DNA of 51,624 nt from an uncultured Methanobrevibacter sp. (GCF_902788255.1 NZ_CADAJR010000012.1:1-51624); one strand, 5' to 3'. Counted from the first letter of the stretch, positions 26,027-34,578 are shown. Translations and numbers: made by a program. The notes: generated from the letters alone by a model not told the origin.

Positions 26027-27136
26027 TTATTTAGCTTCCTCGTCTAAACGGCTCATGATACTTGCAATATCATTTGTAAGTTTATCAATTGTTTGTTTAT
26101 ACTTTTCATTCTCCCGTTCCATAGATATAAACTCCGGAGATTTAACTGATAACTTTTCAACCTCTTTGTTTATTGTAACGGCCGGAAGATGTTTGATATA
26201 TTCATATTTCAAATCTTCAGGGTTTGTCATAAAGTATGCATCATCAGTTTTGTTTTTAGCTTTTCCCTGTAAATCATTTACATTGTCTCTGGTCATGCCG
26301 TCATTGTACAATGCACTTGCATGGAACTTACGGAGCATGTGACTTCTGAAACGACGGAAATTACCTTTCCATCCTAAATTCAAATCATCATTTATTCTCT
26401 CAAAAGATCTTGTTAAATAATTTTCATGAATTTTAAATAATGGGCTGGTAGGTTTTAGTTCATCTTCTCTGCTTAACAAATAACTGTTTATTGCAATGAC
26501 AGCTTCGGGACTGCAATAGGTAACATAATACTTGTCAGTCTTTTGCCTGCGAACATTGAATGTAGGAACGATGTCTTCATTATCTTCCAAATCATCCAAT
26601 ATGCTATAAATATCTTTTTTGTTTGTATACTCCCTTAAAGCATCCATATAGTCTTGGATTGTCAAATTCAATGTTTCTCTTCTTGCACATCCGCTAGACG
26701 CCATGAACAAAATGATTGCTTTCATTTTTGGATCAGATATGTTTATTGCTTCACGGATTATTTCTTTGTCAGGTAAATCTTTAAAACGGATTGGTTCTGG
26801 TTTAATTGCTTGTTTTCTGTTTAATTTTGGTAATTCATGTATTTCAATTTCGAAATATTTATAAACTACCATAATAGGCCTCATTAAAGTATATACAGTA
26901 TTTATGCAATGGTTTTCAACAAGATATTGTCTGTAATTGATTAACCTTCTTTTTAGTGTTCTTCTTTTCCACCTGACGCCATCATCTTCTTCTGTTTCTG
27001 CTTCTTCAATCAATTCCTCCAAAGACATACCATGGAAATTACAATACTTCTTTATAGCCTGTTTATAAAGAACCCTTGTTGCCTTGGCATGATTGAAGGT
27101 ACTATGTACTTCCTTTAAAATTTGCTCGTTATTCAT
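26027..27136 (-). CDS. Tyrosine-type integrase/recombinase
   Basis: The 369-residue protein has the C-terminal catalytic core of tyrosine recombinases. The first Arg is in SSGCARRETLNLT (about 144-155), the His-x-x-Arg is in SHMLRKFHAS (about 265-275), and the likely nucleophile Tyr is in DDAYFMTN (near 298). The N-terminal 100 residues are helical, as in core-binding domains. The C-terminal tail is a coiled coil (KYKQTIDKLTNDIASIMSRL). GTGATATT precedes the ATG at 27,136. The gene is the rightmost of the element, transcribed inwards, as is usual next to an attachment site. Confidence 0.88.
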   Translation of the reverse strand: MNNEQILKEVHSTFNHAKATRVLYKQAIKKYCNFHGMSLEELIEEAETEEDDGVRWKRRTLKRRLINYRQYLVENHCINTVYTLMRPIMVVYKYFEIEIHELPKLNRKQAIKPEPIRFKDLPDKEIIREAINISDPKMKAIILFMASSGCARRETLNLTIQDYMDALREYTNKKDIYSILDDLEDNEDIVPTFNVRRQKTDKYYVTYCSPEAVIAINSYLLSREDELKPTSPLFKIHENYLTRSFERINDDLNLGWKGNFRRFRSHMLRKFHASALYNDGMTRDNVNDLQGKAKNKTDDAYFMTNPEDLKYEYIKHLPAVTINKEVEKLSVKSPEFISMERENEKYKQTIDKLTNDIASIMSRLDEEAK

Positions 27137-27189
27137 AATATCACATTATGTTTTCAATAATATTATAAAATACAGTGAGAGCAAATGAT

Positions 27190-27243
27190 AAGTATTCCAA
27201 ACTAAATTGTAATATATTCTTTACAATTTATGGAATAAGTATA
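27190..27243. promoter_or_regulatory. Large dyad upstream of the integrase, candidate operator or attachment-site arm
   Basis: An extended inverted repeat lies 60-100 bases before the integrase: outer arms ATTCCA and TGGAAT, inner arms AAATTGTAA and TTACAATTT, with an 8-base centre. AAGTATTCCA and GGAATAAGTATA also look like arm repeats. It could be an operator for the integrase gene or an integrase arm site. It lies exactly where the sequence on the right becomes chromosome-like. Confidence 0.5.
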
Positions 27244-27272
27244 ACATAATTCTTTCATTATTAGTCAATAAT

Positions 27273-27420
27273 AATACAATCTCCAAAATATAAGTATTTA
27301 AATCAAATCAGTTTTCCACAATTTTCTGATTTGGTTAATGGAAAATTAATCTGCCAAATTTTCCAAAAAACGAATTGGTGTTTACTCTCCTCAAATTCAA
27401 ACACCAATCCTTATTTCTTT
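27273..27420 (+). ncRNA. Structured small RNA, copy 1 (three hairpins, anti-Shine-Dalgarno loop)
   Basis: This copy starts with AATACAATCTCC (27,273-27,284). Stem 1 pairs AATCAAATCAG (27,301-27,311) with CTGATTTGGTT (27,326-27,336) around the loop TTTTCCACAATTTT. Stem 2 is GGAAAATT (27,340) with AATTTTCC (27,357). Stem 3, terminator-like, pairs ATTGGTGTTT (27,374-27,383) with AAACACCAAT (27,399-27,408), with CTCTCCTC in its loop, followed by T-rich sequence. The same RNA occurs at 35,140-35,290 on the minus strand. No open frame is present. Unlike that copy, no operator-flanked promoter precedes it, perhaps because the provirus integrated just upstream. Confidence 0.75.
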
Positions 27421-27446
27421 TTAATTTTTTTCTACAAAACATGTAA

Positions 27447-27531
27447 TTTAGGTTTACCTAAAAATTTCGTAACATTTATATAGTATACTTTACATAATCA
27501 TATTTGGTGATAAAAAATTAGGTTAACCTAA
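27447..27531 (+). promoter_or_regulatory. Promoter between two DtxR/IdeR-like operators
   Basis: Palindrome TTTAGGTTTACCTAAA (27,447-27,462), then AACATTTATATAGTATAC (27,471-27,488) with its TATA box, then palindrome TTAGGTTAACCTAA (27,518-27,531). The 18-base core around the TATA box is identical to that before tRNA-Leu at 47,245-47,262, so it should be a strong promoter. Predicted start about 27,505, just before the second operator. Operator-to-operator spacing is 71 bases, against 70 at the 35-kb copy. Confidence 0.75.
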
Positions 27532-27665
27532 AAATCTAATTTAAATTACTGACTCAAATGTTATTAAATTAGTTGGTTCTCATTTTCTAGTTTAATAACC
27601 GCATATGACTACTCTCTAGAAATTAAATATGTTTTATCATATTTAATTTCACCTATTCTACTATT
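27505..27665 (+). ncRNA. Second structured transcript under the metal-type promoter
   Basis: No open frame follows the promoter. The transcript would contain a hairpin with arms TTATTAAATTAG and CTAGTTTAATAA, a short linker with ACTCTCTAG, and then a perfect 13-bp hairpin, arms GAAATTAAATATG and CATATTTAATTTC, followed by a T-rich run, which looks like an intrinsic terminator. It differs in sequence from the RNA at 27,273 but shares the layout. It ends just before the convergent membrane-protein gene. Confidence 0.6.
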
Positions 27666-27678
27666 TTTAAACTTAAAA

Positions 27679-28578
27679 CTAAATTTTAGGCTCTAATTTT
27701 TTGATAAACAATCCCATAACTATCACAACCAAAGGGAAGAATATTACATAAATCAGATACAGCAGCTGTGAAGATATTATGTCTCCCATAACAGTTGATC
27801 CTGCCATCAGCATAATCAGGCTTATCACAGGAGCCAGGATTGCAATGAAAGTATAAATCAGGATAAATGAATTAAGTTTCTGGGAAAATTCCTTTAGCTT
27901 TATCTGCATGTCAAATGAAATGTCCTGCGCAATGATTTCAAGGCTTCCAGCAAGGTTTCCTCCAACCCTGAGGGTACCAACAATCTGATGGATTGACCTT
28001 GAAAGGCCATCTGATTTTACGCGATTTGCCATTTCAAGAAGGGCATCTTCGGTTGGCTTTCCGAACTTCACCTCCTCCAAAATCCGATTGAACTCCCGTG
28101 ACAGGGAACCGTAGTTTGCGTTTCTGATTGTTATCATTGCGTCATGCAGACCCCTTCCTGCCTTAAGTTCAATGCTCATGTGCCTCAATGCATATGGAAG
28201 TTCCTGATTCAAATCCGAATATCCTTTCTGCTCTTTGATTTGAGGATAATAGATTAAAAAGATATAAATCATCAAAACAACCACAAGATAAATTGCGCTA
28301 ATCTCAAGACTTGTGAAAATGGCGGTGATGACCAGCAATGCAAACAAAATTCCAATCACAGGTTTTTTTAAAAGATAATATAACAGACTGTCCCTGATTT
28401 CATCAAATCTTGTCTCGTGCTTTATTGGTTGGGTTTCAACATCAAGATTGAGTTTGGAAAATATTGTGGAGTCGATGCTTTTGCCTTCATCTTTTTTTCT
28501 TGAAAACGATAATGTCTGCAGGAATTTGACAACGGATAGCAGTATTCCTCCAATGAGGATAAAAAAATCATTAAACAT
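27679..28578 (-). CDS. Type II/IV-secretion-like integral membrane protein (T2SSF, TadB/TadC type)
   Basis: The 299-residue protein has hydrophobic segments at about 5-20, 70-110 and 245-295. The central cytosolic T2SSF-type region is recognisable from ELPYALRHMSIELKAGRGLH and DAMITIRNANYGSLSREF. It is the membrane platform for a pilus or secretion ATPase. The gene follows the ATPase gene after four bases, so the two form a module. No pilin or prepilin peptidase gene is in the window, so the substrate is unknown. The archaeal relatives usually act in type IV pilus-like surface structures. Confidence 0.85.
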   Translation of the reverse strand: MFNDFFILIGGILLSVVKFLQTLSFSRKKDEGKSIDSTIFSKLNLDVETQPIKHETRFDEIRDSLLYYLLKKPVIGILFALLVITAIFTSLEISAIYLVVVLMIYIFLIYYPQIKEQKGYSDLNQELPYALRHMSIELKAGRGLHDAMITIRNANYGSLSREFNRILEEVKFGKPTEDALLEMANRVKSDGLSRSIHQIVGTLRVGGNLAGSLEIIAQDISFDMQIKLKEFSQKLNSFILIYTFIAILAPVISLIMLMAGSTVMGDIISSQLLYLIYVIFFPLVVIVMGLFIKKLEPKI

Positions 28579-28582
28579 CCGA

Positions 28583-30007
28583 TCACCTGTTCATGATGAT
28601 TCTGTTCAGGACCTTCTGGGGCTCCTTATGGTAAAGCTCTATGACGCTGTTTACCTCTTCGACAGAACGGATATCATGGTTTATCATATGCTTCAGGACA
28701 ATTTTCCGGTTTTCGATTTCACTTAAAAGGTCAGGTATGGTCTTCCCGCTTAGTGATGCAATCTGCTGAAGGGTATGGCTTGTCACGCCCACATTGTCTA
28801 TTGTGTCCCTTTCGGGATTCCATTGGAAGAGCTTGTTCAGCTGCACCGTGCCCTCTTCCATTCCCACAACCTCGACCACTTCGCTGATTCTTCGAAATGA
28901 CATCCCTGATGGAGTGTAGATTCTATTCTGCATTATGATAAAATCAATTGCCTGAATCATTATTTCAGGAACGGACATCGGTTCATTGGTCAGTCTTGTT
29001 ATTGTCTCTCTTGCATCATTTGAGTGGAGGGTTCCGAAACCTGAATGTCCCGTGTTCAGTGCGGTAAAAAGGGTGATGGCCTCACCGGCTCTCACTTCGC
29101 CAACTATTATCCTGTCCGGGCGCTGTCTCAGGGAATTTTTGACAAGGTCGTTCATTGTAAGCTCGCCCTTTCCCTCAACATTGGCGGGACGGGTTTCCAT
29201 GCGGATGACATGCTCGTGTGGAATCTGCAGTTCCAGTGTGTCTTCTATGGTTATTATCCTCTCGTTTGGATTGATGAATGCGGAAAGTGCATTGAGTGTG
29301 GTGGTCTTTCCTGAACTTGTTCCTCCTGAGATGATGGCATTTGCCGATTTGACTCCAAGCCCGTCAATGCAAAGCCACAGAAACCCCGCCAGATCAAGTG
29401 ATATTGTCCTTGAATTTATCAAGTCGATGATGGTTAGGGGGTCCCGCTTGAACTTGCGTATTGTCAGTGATGGTCCGTCAGCAGAAACTGGAGGTATTGT
29501 GGCGTTTATCCTTGATCCGTCAACCAGCCTTCCGTCCAAAATCGGAGACTCCTGGTCGATTCTTCTGTTGATTTGTCTGGCAATGGAGTCAATCAGGTCT
29601 CTTAGCTCCGTATCATTTTCAAATTGGAGATTGGTTTTCATCATTCCGTATTGCCTGTGATAGACGAATATCGGCTTTGAGGTTCCGATTATCATGATTT
29701 CTTCAAGTTCATCATCCTGGATGAGGGGGTCGATTTTACCGTATCCGATAATGTCCCTCAGGAACCTTCGAGACAAGTGGTCCAAATATTCATTTGAGAT
29801 GTCATTATTTTGATTTTCTCCTGAAAGTCTTAAGAATAATAGGTTCTTTATGTCAGATAATAGTCTCTCTTCTGAAACCTGAAAGTTTTCGCCGGTTGAT
29901 ATAGCTATGTCAACAAGGTTTTCACGCATTTCTCCAAGAAGCATTTTCTCCTGGTGAGTATATTCACTTTTTCTTACATCATATTGTGGTATAATTTCAT
30001 TTTTCAT
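28583..30007 (-). CDS. Secretion/pilus ATPase (CpaF/TadA type)
   Basis: The 474-residue ATPase has Walker [10 protein letters not shown] (about 229-237), the Asp box LEEIMI upstream, Walker B-like [11 protein letters not shown] near 300, and the His box [13 protein letters not shown], all in the usual order of GspE/CpaF-family proteins. It would power assembly of a pilus or secretion of a surface protein. I choose ATG 30,007, because GGTGAAATT before it is a good ribosome-binding site and the ATG 27 bases upstream has none. Transcription starts in an AT-rich region with a perfect palindrome between TATA box and start, suggesting repression. Confidence 0.87.
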   Translation of the reverse strand: MKNEIIPQYDVRKSEYTHQEKMLLGEMRENLVDIAISTGENFQVSEERLLSDIKNLLFLRLSGENQNNDISNEYLDHLSRRFLRDIIGYGKIDPLIQDDELEEIMIIGTSKPIFVYHRQYGMMKTNLQFENDTELRDLIDSIARQINRRIDQESPILDGRLVDGSRINATIPPVSADGPSLTIRKFKRDPLTIIDLINSRTISLDLAGFLWLCIDGLGVKSANAIISGGTSSGKTTTLNALSAFINPNERIITIEDTLELQIPHEHVIRMETRPANVEGKGELTMNDLVKNSLRQRPDRIIVGEVRAGEAITLFTALNTGHSGFGTLHSNDARETITRLTNEPMSVPEIMIQAIDFIIMQNRIYTPSGMSFRRISEVVEVVGMEEGTVQLNKLFQWNPERDTIDNVGVTSHTLQQIASLSGKTIPDLLSEIENRKIVLKHMINHDIRSVEEVNSVIELYHKEPQKVLNRIIMNR

Positions 30008-30035
30008 AATTTCACCAATGGCGATTTTAGTCATG

Positions 30036-30064
30036 ATTACTAATTAGTAATACTAATTTATAAA
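30036..30064 (-). promoter_or_regulatory. Promoter and palindromic operator of the secretion-ATPase operon
   Basis: On the minus strand, TATA-like TTTATAAATT (30,055-30,064) is followed by the perfect 16-base palindrome ATTACTAATTAGTAAT (30,036-30,051), which covers the expected transcription start. This is the normal place for a repressor operator in archaea. The binding protein is unknown. Confidence 0.55.
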
Positions 30065-30142
30065 GTTTTTATTACTTTTGAAAGCATTATTAGAAATAGA
30101 AAACAATATTGTATTGAATGAGTAATTTTGAGGTGATTTACT

Positions 30143-31036
30143 GTGGAAATTGAAGAAAAAATCAAATCACTTAATGAATGCGAAAAGTGCCAGGACGTAC
30201 AGATAAAAAAATTTTCCCCTCTAAAAGACCTTATTGACTTTGAGGTTCTTGATGGGGATTACATGAAATGCGAATGTGGAAAAAGGCCGTTGGATATAGT
30301 GATGAGCCATATCCTGAAAATCATGATCGAATCCGAAATCGTAAAACCCGAAGCCACACTCAGGCGCAACTCTCCCGTGCCACTTTCAAACTTCTATTAC
30401 AGTAATCTGAATCCGCAGTTCATCTCAGAAAAGACACTAATACTGCTTCACCCCGATTTCAATTCGGATGTTGCATCCAGGTTGATGGATGAGGTTCCCG
30501 AAGTTGCATGTGTATTGAAGGGGAGTCCTCAAAGTCTGGTCGGCCAGGCAGATAAGGATTCGGAGATAAATCACTTTGAGATTCTTGAAGGTGACGACAC
30601 GCAGATAAACGTGATGAGAACACTGCTTCGGGAAAAGATAGTTCTTGTAAAAAGCCAGTCAAGACACCACATTGAGGTTGCAACCACAACCGAACAGAAG
30701 CTGGTTCAGCTGCACAATTACCTGAAAAACAATGACATAAAAAAGGGTGTTGCGCTTGATGCATTGTGCGGACTTGGAGCCATTGGAATATATCTTCTCA
30801 AATACGGCTTTGAAAAGGTAATGTTCAATGACATTAATCCGGAAATGGTTGAGGCATTGAAAAACAATCTCAAAATCAATGATCTTGATGGTGGATTTGA
30901 GATATTCAATGAATCATTTGAGGAGTTGGATGTGGGACATGTTGATTTGTGTATTATTGATGCGTTTCCGGGAAGGGATATAAGTGAAATAACTCAAAAA
31001 GCAGAAAAAATAGCAGATAATGTGCTCATTATCTAG
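30143..31036 (+). CDS. Class I SAM-dependent methyltransferase with N-terminal zinc ribbon-like Cys pairs
   Basis: The 297-residue protein starts at a GTG with GAGGTGAT just upstream. Cys13/Cys16 and Cys43/Cys45 suggest a metal site in the first 50 residues. The C-terminal third is a Rossmann methyltransferase: ALDALCGLGAIGIYLLK (about 203-219) is motif I, FNDINPEMVEALKNNL is motif II, and VDLCIIDAFPG (near 275) is in the motif IV position. The domain layout (a cysteine-containing N-terminus and a C-terminal methyltransferase) resembles archaeal RNA methyltransferases, including the Trm1 family, but I cannot assign the substrate. The gene is transcribed away from the secretion operon and stands alone. 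Confidence 0.75.
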   Translation: MEIEEKIKSLNECEKCQDVQIKKFSPLKDLIDFEVLDGDYMKCECGKRPLDIVMSHILKIMIESEIVKPEATLRRNSPVPLSNFYYSNLNPQFISEKTLILLHPDFNSDVASRLMDEVPEVACVLKGSPQSLVGQADKDSEINHFEILEGDDTQINVMRTLLREKIVLVKSQSRHHIEVATTTEQKLVQLHNYLKNNDIKKGVALDALCGLGAIGIYLLKYGFEKVMFNDINPEMVEALKNNLKINDLDGGFEIFNESFEELDVGHVDLCIIDAFPGRDISEITQKAEKIADNVLII

Positions 31037-31303
31037 CTATAATTTATTATTAAGTTTTAATATTATTTCAAACATTTTTTCAATATCTTCAGACATATTT
31101 TTTTCCACTACTTCAAATGAAGCAAAATGTTTGCGGTTAAGGTATTCTTGGGCGAAACTACGTCCCATGAATTCAATACCTTCAAAGTTCATAATGACTT
31201 TTGAAATATCTCTATCAATGTTTTTAAAGAGGGTTTCAATTTTTTGTCTTGATCCTAAATCAGTACCAATTTCCCTTTTTAGAAAAATTTCAATTTCACT
31301 CAT
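31037..31303 (-). CDS. STAS-like domain protein (DUF4325 type), partner of the HATPase
   Basis: The 88-residue protein has the pattern VIMNFEGIEFMGRSFAQEYL, which matches the DUF4325/STAS-like domain ('F-x-G-I-x-F-x-x-R-S-F-A-x-E'). STAS proteins are anti-anti-sigma-like switches: a kinase partner phosphorylates them at a Ser, and the Ser in GRSFAQ is a candidate. The gene overlaps the preceding HATPase gene by four bases (ATGA), so expression is coupled. Archaea lack sigma factors, so the final target must be something else. Confidence 0.75.
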   Translation of the reverse strand: MSEIEIFLKREIGTDLGSRQKIETLFKNIDRDISKVIMNFEGIEFMGRSFAQEYLNRKHFASFEVVEKNMSEDIEKMFEIILKLNNKL

Positions 31304-32001
31304 AATATCAATTCATATTTTACTTGTTTTAAATATTTATAGATATCAATTTTTGAATTTAAATTCATTCTTAAACTCACCAGTGTTCCATCAATGCAGT
31401 CATTTGGAACTTCCCTTGCTATTATATTATCTTTAGTTAAATGGATTAAAGCACATCCAGAAACTATTAAAACTTCACCATTGCTGCCTGATGTAACAAT
31501 ATTTATGGTATTATTCAATCCAGTTCCTCTTTCAACATATCCTAATTCGTTTTTACTGGATAATCCATTTATAGCTTTAATAATTGCATCACAATCATTT
31601 TTAATGGGTGTGTTGAGTTTTTTTAATGATGCAGGTATTGTTATTCCGTCATCCAAAAATGAAAATTCATAGTAGTTGTTATCCAATTTGCCCATCACAT
31701 AGGCATTTTCAAATTTTGAATGATCGTATACATTGGCTATTAATTCATGAAAAATAAATTTTAAAGTGTTGATGTTGTTTTTGTTAAGTTTTAATTCATC
31801 AATAATCTCATTAGAGATTTCTTCAGAATTATCATTACTTTTATTAATTTTTCTAATTGAATCTATATTATTAAAATTCATTTTTCTATTATAAATTAAT
31901 GGTAAAATGATAGTTGGACTAAAATTGCCGATGTCCTTGGTTATTTCTTTGTTTTTCATATTTTCATATTCTTTAAATTTGTTTAATAATACTCTTTTCA
32001 T
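31300..32001 (-). CDS. HATPase (histidine-kinase-like ATPase), anti-sigma-type switch kinase
   Basis: The 233-residue protein has the ATP-binding features of GHKL ATPases: an N box FIFHELIANVYDHS with E86 and N90, a G1 box FLDDGI (about 115-120), and a G2-like VERGTGLNN (about 156-164). There is no dimerisation/His domain, so it resembles SpoIIAB/RsbW-type stand-alone kinases rather than a sensor kinase. The first 75 residues are variable and may sense a signal. AGGTGAT is the ribosome-binding site, lying over the stop codon of the permease gene. The kinase and STAS protein form an operon with the permease. Confidence 0.78.
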   Translation of the reverse strand: MKRVLLNKFKEYENMKNKEITKDIGNFSPTIILPLIYNRKMNFNNIDSIRKINKSNDNSEEISNEIIDELKLNKNNINTLKFIFHELIANVYDHSKFENAYVMGKLDNNYYEFSFLDDGITIPASLKKLNTPIKNDCDAIIKAINGLSSKNELGYVERGTGLNNTINIVTSGSNGEVLIVSGCALIHLTKDNIIAREVPNDCIDGTLVSLRMNLNSKIDIYKYLKQVKYELIL

Positions 32002-32009
32002 ATAATCAC

Positions 32010-33263
32010 CTAAATAAACATTTGCATATAGATTACGATTGCTGGAATAATTAAAACGCCCATCAGATGGGATTTGCCGACTCCAATGTAGTGTGGAAGC
32101 ATTCCCATTGCCGTTGAGGTGATGAGGGCCAGTGTCATGTAAAAAACCGGTGCCTTATAATAGAAGATGAATATGTAGAGTATTAGAATCTGAAGCAGTA
32201 TGACTCCAATCGACAGTTTCTTGTAGTCCACACCACCCATAAGCCTTGAAAACGAATCGCCCAACTTCAAGGACAAAACCAGTGAAACCGAAACTGCAAT
32301 CAGGGATGCAAAAATGAAAATCGCCAGATGGTTCAAACCCATCTCAAAAATCAGATAGGACATGTAAACCGCTATTCCGCTTCTGGGATTTCCGATGATG
32401 TAGATTGCAATCAGTGAAAAAAGACAGTCGGAAATGTTCAGTCCCGATGTTGCCAGAAGGAAATTCACGGTATCATCATCGTCATTATCGTTTGTTCCGC
32501 TCACTGCCTGGGCAATTACCGTTCCCTGTGCAGGTCCGAAACCTGGAAGAAAACCAAGTATCGCACCGGTGATTCCTCCGGCAAAGATGCTTTTGAACTT
32601 GCCGTAGTCGATATCAAGCTCATAGAATGGGTTCTGGTGAGGTATTGTCGAAGAGTCATTCAGGCTGAAAAGTATTGTGCTTATGCCGAAAAGCCCTGAA
32701 AAGGTGCACATCAGTGTTGTTCCGGAGGATATTGGTGTCTGGAATATGGCCCAACCCAGAAGTCCCGAAAGTACAAAAAGCAGCAGTGACCATAAAAAGT
32801 CCCTGAAGTTTCCGGTCAGCTTGTGTGTAAGGTAAACCGATGCGACAAGAAGTATAATCCATGTGAATGGTTTTGAGGCTTCATGCAGAAACGGCAGAGC
32901 TATTGCAAAGATTGGAAGCATCAAAATTGTAACTATGATTGCCCCGAATCCTCCGACGGACACGATTCTAATCACTTCCTTTGATCTGCCCTGCAAAACC
33001 ATTCTGTGTCCCGGAAGGATTGATGTTGCGGTTCCCTCCTGAGGCACGCCCAAAAGCATTGAGGGCACAAATTCAATCAGTGCATGTGCAATGGACATCG
33101 AAACCATCAGCACACATAGAAATTCCGGTGAAACTATTGTCAAAAGAAACGTTGAAGATGCAAAGAGTATTGCTCCTGCGGTATTCACGTGTATGCCAGG
33201 TATCATGCCGGTTGTTGTTCCAATTAATATTCCTATAAAACAAGCTATAACTAATTCTATCAT
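32010..33263 (-). CDS. TctA/DUF112-type multi-pass permease
   Basis: The 417-residue integral membrane protein has at least nine hydrophobic segments. Family landmarks of TctA-type tripartite tricarboxylate transporter permeases are visible: GTTTGMIPGIHVNTAG near 15-30, LGVPQEGTATSILPGHRMVL near 72-91, and GFLPGFGPAQGTVIAQ near 238-253. No TctB or periplasmic TctC gene is present, as in other archaea, where the protein is probably a stand-alone carrier. Its substrate is not defined. It is first in an operon with the HATPase and STAS genes. Confidence 0.82.
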   Translation of the reverse strand: MIELVIACFIGILIGTTTGMIPGIHVNTAGAILFASSTFLLTIVSPEFLCVLMVSMSIAHALIEFVPSMLLGVPQEGTATSILPGHRMVLQGRSKEVIRIVSVGGFGAIIVTILMLPIFAIALPFLHEASKPFTWIILLVASVYLTHKLTGNFRDFLWSLLLFVLSGLLGWAIFQTPISSGTTLMCTFSGLFGISTILFSLNDSSTIPHQNPFYELDIDYGKFKSIFAGGITGAILGFLPGFGPAQGTVIAQAVSGTNDNDDDDTVNFLLATSGLNISDCLFSLIAIYIIGNPRSGIAVYMSYLIFEMGLNHLAIFIFASLIAVSVSLVLSLKLGDSFSRLMGGVDYKKLSIGVILLQILILYIFIFYYKAPVFYMTLALITSTAMGMLPHYIGVGKSHLMGVLIIPAIVIYMQMFI

Positions 33264-33388
33264 GAAATATTCATTAATTGAGGTATAATTTAAAGTTTAT
33301 TTATTTTTAAAGTCAACATTGCTTTTGATTTGTTGAATTGAGATGCTATGGTAAAAATTTGCATTAAAAAATTTTAAATGTGAGTAAA

Positions 33389-34120
33389 ATGTTATATATG
33401 ATTATGTCTAATATTAAGCAGGTTGCGGTTATTCTGGTGGGATTGTTTGTGGCCATGCTCCTTATAGGTTTTTTCGTGGGCTCAGCAATCAACTTGCTTG
33501 TTCCTCCATCTGAGGCAAGCTATAGTGATGAGGTTGTCGAGGATATCGGTGGGGATAAGATGCTTACTGCCAAACTGTCCGGATGTGTCAAGGTCGGTGA
33601 GCAAAGCATTCCTGACGGAACTTTCAAAACCAATTTGGGTCAGAATTTGGGATGGAAGAATGCTAAAAATATCAGCTATGTCGACACTTCGGGCAATAAG
33701 GGTTACATGATCGTCTGGAAGGATTCTCCTGAAAATTATAATAGTATTTCAGGCAATGATGGTGTAAGCTACATCTCTGATTATCTCACTTCAATGAATG
33801 GCCTGTGCTTTTTGGTGCACTATCCGGAAAAGAATGCGGTTTACGGCATAATTCTCTCAACCGATGAAATCTCATATACAGAAGCTCAGCTTTTATATAA
33901 AATATTGGATTTGGATAAAAATGAGTTTACCTCAACATATTCTCAGACAAGTTCCACTTCTTCGCCGTCCTATTCTACTGGCGGTTCCAGTCACTATCAT
34001 ACCGTAGTGCCTGACAGGTATACATTGTCCAGAACAGATCCTGGGGCATATTACGACCATTATGAATATGGGGACAATTATGATATAGATGATTATCTTG
34101 AATCTGAAGGTTATGACTAG
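33389..34120 (+). CDS. Membrane-anchored surface protein with Tyr/Asp-rich tail
   Basis: The 243-residue protein has one N-terminal membrane segment (about residues 12-36, LVGLFVAMLLIGFFVGSAI). The large outer domain ends in a Ser-rich linker and a tail rich in Tyr, Asp and His (DPGAYYDHYEYGDNYDIDDY). I choose ATG 33,389, with GTGAG seven bases before it, over a GTG nine bases upstream. Its tail resembles that of the secreted protein at 34,641, with a shared IDDY-x-E core. No family is recognised. Surface or adhesive role is inferred from topology. Confidence 0.65.
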   Translation: MLYMIMSNIKQVAVILVGLFVAMLLIGFFVGSAINLLVPPSEASYSDEVVEDIGGDKMLTAKLSGCVKVGEQSIPDGTFKTNLGQNLGWKNAKNISYVDTSGNKGYMIVWKDSPENYNSISGNDGVSYISDYLTSMNGLCFLVHYPEKNAVYGIILSTDEISYTEAQLLYKILDLDKNEFTSTYSQTSSTSSPSYSTGGSSHYHTVVPDRYTLSRTDPGAYYDHYEYGDNYDIDDYLESEGYD

Positions 34121-34578
34121 AATTTTTCACGGTTGAACTTCAATGATTTCATGGAAATCTTTGAAAGCAGTTCAAGGGTTTCGCTGCGGGTGATATTCAG
34201 TTCTTCACAAATCATATCATCCCATTCCTTTTCTTTTTTAATTAAAAACTCTGCTGTTGCATTGCCCTTTTTTGTTAAAGTGATTTTGTATGCTCTTTTG
34301 TTGTCGTTGTCAACTTCTCGTGTAATCAGTCCTTTTTCTTCAAATTCCTTAAACGCTCTTGAAACTCCACTTCTGTCCATAAAGCAGGCCTTTGCAATGT
34401 CGGACTGTGTGGTTCCCATTTCGTAATATAAAAACAGGAGCATGTAGTATTGGCTTGGTTGGATTTCTGTGCTGTTTTTGATGTGTTTATTTATGTAAAA
34501 ATCATGTGTCTTGCTTAATGTAATCAAATGATTTACAAGGAAGGGTGAGTCTTTAATTATATCATCATATTCTATCAT
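34117..34578 (-). CDS. MarR-family transcriptional regulator
   Basis: The 153-residue protein is a winged-helix regulator. The recognition region TTQSDIAKACFMDRSGVSRA (about 70-90) leads to FEEKGLITREVDNDNKRAYK, the typical wing, then a dimerisation helix. The ATG at 34,578 has GTGAT upstream; the earlier TTG (34,608) does not. It is transcribed towards and overlaps the preceding gene's end by four bases, and is head-to-head with the secreted protein gene at 34,641, so that gene and itself are the most likely targets. Confidence 0.85.
   Translation of the reverse strand: MIEYDDIIKDSPFLVNHLITLSKTHDFYINKHIKNSTEIQPSQYYMLLFLYYEMGTTQSDIAKACFMDRSGVSRAFKEFEEKGLITREVDNDNKRAYKITLTKKGNATAEFLIKKEKEWDDMICEELNITRSETLELLSKISMKSLKFNREKF

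Larger units (their letters stand above)
1..27240. mobile_element. Integrated virus (provirus) or virus-like element, left end not in window
   Basis: Viral hallmark genes run across this stretch: capsid paralogs, HNH nuclease, pseudomurein lysin, terminase subunits, an SF3-type helicase, small early genes and a tyrosine integrase at the right end. Host-type genes begin at 27,679. The right boundary is placed between the integrase start (27,136) and the structured RNA at 27,273, because that RNA has a full second copy elsewhere in the chromosome. The left boundary is not seen, and I cannot show that the first 2 kb belongs to the element. No portal, head-tail connector, tape measure or tail gene is recognisable, so the element may be defective, satellite-like, or continue past the left edge. 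The lysin shows that its host has pseudomurein walls. Confidence 0.7.

Noticed and set aside
27273-27420. Simple terminator or insertion-sequence end
   Set aside because: The whole three-hairpin unit recurs at 35 kb with compensatory changes, and there is no transposase or target-site duplication.
28986-29660. A 224-residue rightward open frame
   Set aside because: It is antisense to the secretion ATPase, and its length reflects codon bias of that gene.
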